Below, one piece after another: positions 5,732 to 7,480 of a stretch of DNA of 7,480 bases. Each line of letters begins with the position of its first letter. Position 1 is the stretch's first letter. The notes below the pieces were generated by a model. That model was not told the DNA's origin. It did no database searches and was given only the letters and a program-made list of their open reading frames with translations. Origin of the DNA: an uncultured Helcococcus sp. (GTDB lineage Bacteria > Bacillota > Clostridia > Tissierellales > Peptoniphilaceae); NCBI GenBank assembly GCA_937926545.1, contig CALAZW010000069.1:1-7480 (forward strand), written 5' to 3'. Made by a program: the position numbers and the translations under genes.

Positions 5732-5760
5732 ATTATATGTAAACTAGTTCTAGTTTAACA
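5732..5760 (-). promoter_or_regulatory. Probable promoter of the acetyltransferase gene
   Basis: A perfect TATAAT (5737-5732 on the minus strand) lies upstream of the ribosome binding site. At 17 bp further upstream the hexamer is TGTTAA (5760-5755), a poor -35 match, so the promoter may be weak or need help. The spacer is filled by the palindrome at 5740-5757. Confidence 0.5.
5740..5757. promoter_or_regulatory. Perfect palindrome TAAACTAG-TT-CTAGTTTA, operator candidate
   Basis: Two 8-bp arms flank a 2-bp spacer. The palindrome occupies the -35/-10 spacer of the acetyltransferase promoter and lies about 35 bp upstream of the -35 of the divergent phosphatase operon. Its minus-strand arm and spacer, ACTAGAAC, also occur at 2328-2335 in the flavoprotein operator, so a shared regulator is possible. 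CTAG is common in this window, which weakens that link. Confidence 0.55.
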
Positions 5761-5791
5761 TGAAAGAGATAGAATAAAATATTTTAATACT

Positions 5792-5820
5792 TTGACAAGT
5801 TCTTAAGACTATAATAGATT
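5792..5820 (+). promoter_or_regulatory. Promoter of the PHP-HAD phosphatase operon
   Basis: A perfect TTGACA (5792-5797) is followed after 17 bp by TAGATT (5815-5820), a four-of-six match. A better TATAAT at 5810 is only 12 bp away and unlikely to be used with this -35. The leader would be about 30 nt. Confidence 0.55.
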
Positions 5821-5857
5821 TATAGGTAAAAGAAGAACTTATTATGGGGAGGTTAAA

Positions 5858-6694
5858 ATGTTATTAGACTATCATGTACATAGTGACTATAGTGATGATT
5901 CTTGGTATCTGATGGAGGATATAGTAAAAGACGCTATAGCTTTAGGACTAGATGAAATTTGCTTTACTGAGCATGTGGATTATGGGGTAAAGGAAGACTG
6001 GAAGGAAGGTGATACTTACCTAGTAGGGGGCAATAAGATTGTAAAAAATGTAAACTATCCCCTATATTTTAAGGAAATAAAAAGTTTAAGAAAAAAATAT
6101 GAGGGAAAAATAGCCATAAAAATAGGCATGGAATTTGGTATGCAGGTCCATACCATAGATAGGTTTCAAGACCTCTATGATCAAAACGACTTTGACTTTA
6201 TCCTACTTTCCATCCACCAGGTGGAAGACAAGGAGTTTTGGACCAATGAATTTCAAAAGGGTAAAAGTGATGCCCAAATCTACCAAGAATACTATGAAGA
6301 AATGTATAGGCTGGTAAAAAGCTATAAGGATTATAGTTGCCTGGCCCATATGGACTTGATAAGAAGATACCTGGATGATAAAGAAGATAGGTTTGAAGAA
6401 AATAAGGCTATTATAGAAAAAATCTTAAGGCAGGTTATAGCTGATGGCAAGGGAATAGAATTAAATACATCGTCAGAAAGATATGGCCTGGATGGACTTA
6501 CTCCATCAATAGAAATCCTTAAACTTTACCATGACCTGGGAGGCAAGGTTATAACCATAGGAAGTGACAGCCATAAGAAGGAGCACCTGGGCTTTAAGAT
6601 AGAAGAGTCTAAAAAGCTTCTTAAGGACCTAGGCTTTGACTACTACTATAGTTTTGATAGGATGAAGCCAGTCTTTCATAGCTTGGGAGCTTAG
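5858..6694 (+). CDS. PHP-domain phosphatase, histidinol-phosphatase (HisJ/HisK)-like
   Basis: The 278-aa length is typical of the PHP-type histidinol phosphatase family. All metal-binding motifs of the PHP fold are present in order: H6-V-H8 with D10, E38-H39 (FTEH), E92 (GMEFG), H120 (SIHQ), H164 (AHMD) and G-S-D237-S-H239. The family binds three metal ions and hydrolyses phosphate monoesters, in the best-known case L-histidinol phosphate to histidinol (EC 3.1.3.15). No other histidine gene is in the window, and it is paired with a HAD phosphatase, so a different sugar- or metabolite-phosphate substrate is quite possible. GGGGAGG at 5846-5852, 5 nt before the ATG, supports the start. It is the first gene of a two-gene operon and is cytoplasmic. 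Confidence 0.88.
   Translation: MLLDYHVHSDYSDDSWYLMEDIVKDAIALGLDEICFTEHVDYGVKEDWKEGDTYLVGGNKIVKNVNYPLYFKEIKSLRKKYEGKIAIKIGMEFGMQVHTIDRFQDLYDQNDFDFILLSIHQVEDKEFWTNEFQKGKSDAQIYQEYYEEMYRLVKSYKDYSCLAHMDLIRRYLDDKEDRFEENKAIIEKILRQVIADGKGIELNTSSERYGLDGLTPSIEILKLYHDLGGKVITIGSDSHKKEHLGFKIEESKKLLKDLGFDYYYSFDRMKPVFHSLGA
6685..6689 (+). promoter_or_regulatory. Ribosome binding site of the HAD gene inside the end of the PHP gene
   Basis: GGGAG lies 6 nt before the ATG at 6696 and within the last codons of the preceding gene. The two coding regions are separated by a single base, so translation is probably coupled. Confidence 0.7.
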
Positions 6695-6695
6695 T

Positions 6696-7322
6696 ATGGG
6701 AAAATATAAGGCTATTTTATACGACTTGGATGGTACAGTACTAAATACTTTAGATATGAATATGTACCCTCTTCTTAAAATCATAAAAGAAGAATTAAAT
6801 GAAGATTGGACTTTTGACCAGGTCCTAAAATTTGCAGCCTATCCTGGCATGAAGGTCATGAAGGAACTGGGAATTAAAGACCAGGAAAAGACCTATGCCA
6901 GATGGGTAGACTATGTAAATAGCTATGAGAAGGGAGCTAGCCTTTATCCTGGTCTGGAAGAGGTTTTTAAGCAGGTAAAAAAGGAAAACATAGACCAGGC
7001 AGTAGTATCAGCCAAGAAAAAAGACCAATACAAGATAGATTTTATAGATAAGGGACTGGATATTTATATGAAAACAGCTGTCCTAGAAGAAGACACTAAA
7101 AGACACAAGCCCTATCCAGACCCTCTTTTAGAAGCCTTAAGAAGATTGGATTTGAAGGCAGATCAAGTGGTCTATGTAGGAGATTCTTACTCAGATCTTT
7201 TGGCCTCTCAGGCTGCTGGCATAGATTTTGCCTATGCTAAATGGGGAAGTGTCTATGAGGGAGATATGTCAGGGGCAAGCTATATATTAGATAGGCCTGG
7301 AGATGTTCTATCCTTAGCCTAA
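6696..7322 (+). CDS. HAD-superfamily phosphatase (phosphoglycolate phosphatase-like)
   Basis: This 208-aa protein has the four HAD motifs in order. Motif I is D10-L-D12-G-T (Asp10 nucleophile, Asp12 acid/base), motif II is S105 in AVVSA, motif III is K138 in HKPYPDP, and motif IV is G-D163-S-Y-S-D167 for Mg2+. A helical cap is inserted after motif I (about 18-85), as in subclass I enzymes such as Gph and beta-phosphoglucomutase. The full motif set argues for an active cytoplasmic phosphatase; substrate cannot be predicted in this broad family. It starts one base after the PHP stop codon and shares its transcript, so the two phosphatases may act in one pathway or on related metabolites. Transcription ends at the hairpin at 7375-7403. 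Confidence 0.88.
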   Translation: MGKYKAILYDLDGTVLNTLDMNMYPLLKIIKEELNEDWTFDQVLKFAAYPGMKVMKELGIKDQEKTYARWVDYVNSYEKGASLYPGLEEVFKQVKKENIDQAVVSAKKKDQYKIDFIDKGLDIYMKTAVLEEDTKRHKPYPDPLLEALRRLDLKADQVVYVGDSYSDLLASQAAGIDFAYAKWGSVYEGDMSGASYILDRPGDVLSLA

Positions 7323-7374
7323 AGAAATCTTTATTTAAAATTTAAGCTCATATTTTTAACTTAGAAGAAAAGAA

Positions 7375-7403
7375 AAACCCAAGAAGAAAAACTTCTTGGG
7401 TTT
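7375..7403. terminator. Bidirectional terminator between converging genes
   Basis: A perfect 12-bp stem AAACCCAAGAAG/CTTCTTGGGTTT has a 5-nt A loop. On the minus strand it is followed by a long T-rich run (TTTTTCTTTTCTTC), a strong terminator 24 nt after the stop of the partial gene at the right edge. On the plus strand the run is TTTATTTATA, weaker but usable for the phosphatase operon. Confidence 0.85.
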
Positions 7404-7427
7404 ATTTATATCTAATTAATAGACAGC

Positions 7428-7480
7428 TTATTTTACATTTTTAGCTGCATTTTGGCCAGCGATTCTACCATAGATTATAA
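7428..7480 (-). CDS. C-terminal end of a second FAD-dependent reductase of the fumarate reductase superfamily (partial)
   Basis: Only the last 16 codons and the stop are inside the window. They read IIYGRIAGQNAAKNVK, which matches the end of flavocytochrome c/fumarate reductase-like flavoproteins (FGRIAGxxAA). It also parallels VVFGNIAGESAAKGK at the end of the flavoprotein encoded at 2382-4334. In this family the segment is the last helix of the FAD domain, after the HGANRLGGNA motif. The stop is TAA at 7430-7428, followed by the strong minus-strand terminator hairpin, which supports a real gene end. The rest of the gene, including any signal peptide or FMN domain, lies outside. Confidence 0.7.
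   Translation of the reverse strand, partial: IIYGRIAGQNAAKNVK

Overview
The window looks like chromosomal DNA from a low-GC, Gram-positive anaerobe (Bacillota, probably Clostridia or Tissierellia). This rests on AT-rich sequence, heavy use of AGA, AGG and ATA codons, GGAGG-type ribosome binding sites, near-consensus TTGACA-N17-TATAAT promoters, short hairpin-plus-T terminators, and a flavoprotein exported as a lipoprotein. I see no phage, transposon, CRISPR or RNA gene. No intergenic gap exceeds about 230 bases.

Left part (1-1127): a minus-strand operon of a MarR regulator and a cyclase-family metal hydrolase cut by the left edge. Its promoter carries a palindrome at the transcription start, which suggests autorepression. 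A divergent plus-strand gene (1128-2150) encodes a regulator with an XRE helix-turn-helix and a TPR-like sensor region, and ends in its own terminator.

Centre (2223-5149): a strong promoter overlapped by a long two-fold symmetric array of CTAGAA/TTCTAG boxes drives a 650-aa lipoprotein with an FMN-binding domain and a fumarate-reductase-like FAD domain. It is probably an extracytoplasmic flavoprotein reductase for an anaerobic electron acceptor. The proton-donor Arg and the C-terminal substrate-binding His/Arg motifs of the fumarate reductase family are present. The His of the usual QxHP motif is Leu and the usual Glu is absent, so fumarate is unlikely to be the substrate. A terminator separates it from a TetR-family regulator with its own promoter and its own, different, putative operator.

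Right part (5150-7480): a minus-strand GNAT acetyltransferase stands divergent from a plus-strand two-gene operon of a PHP phosphatase (histidinol-phosphatase-like) and a HAD phosphatase. The divergent region holds a perfect palindrome inside the acetyltransferase promoter. At the right edge, the last 16 codons of a minus-strand gene match the C-terminus of a second FAD reductase of the same superfamily. It converges on the phosphatase operon, and the two share a terminator hairpin.

The window therefore carries two flavoprotein reductases, four regulators or regulator-like genes and several probable operators. The most interesting points are the altered active site of the flavoprotein and the symmetric operator in front of it. 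I did not find a clearly new multi-gene system.
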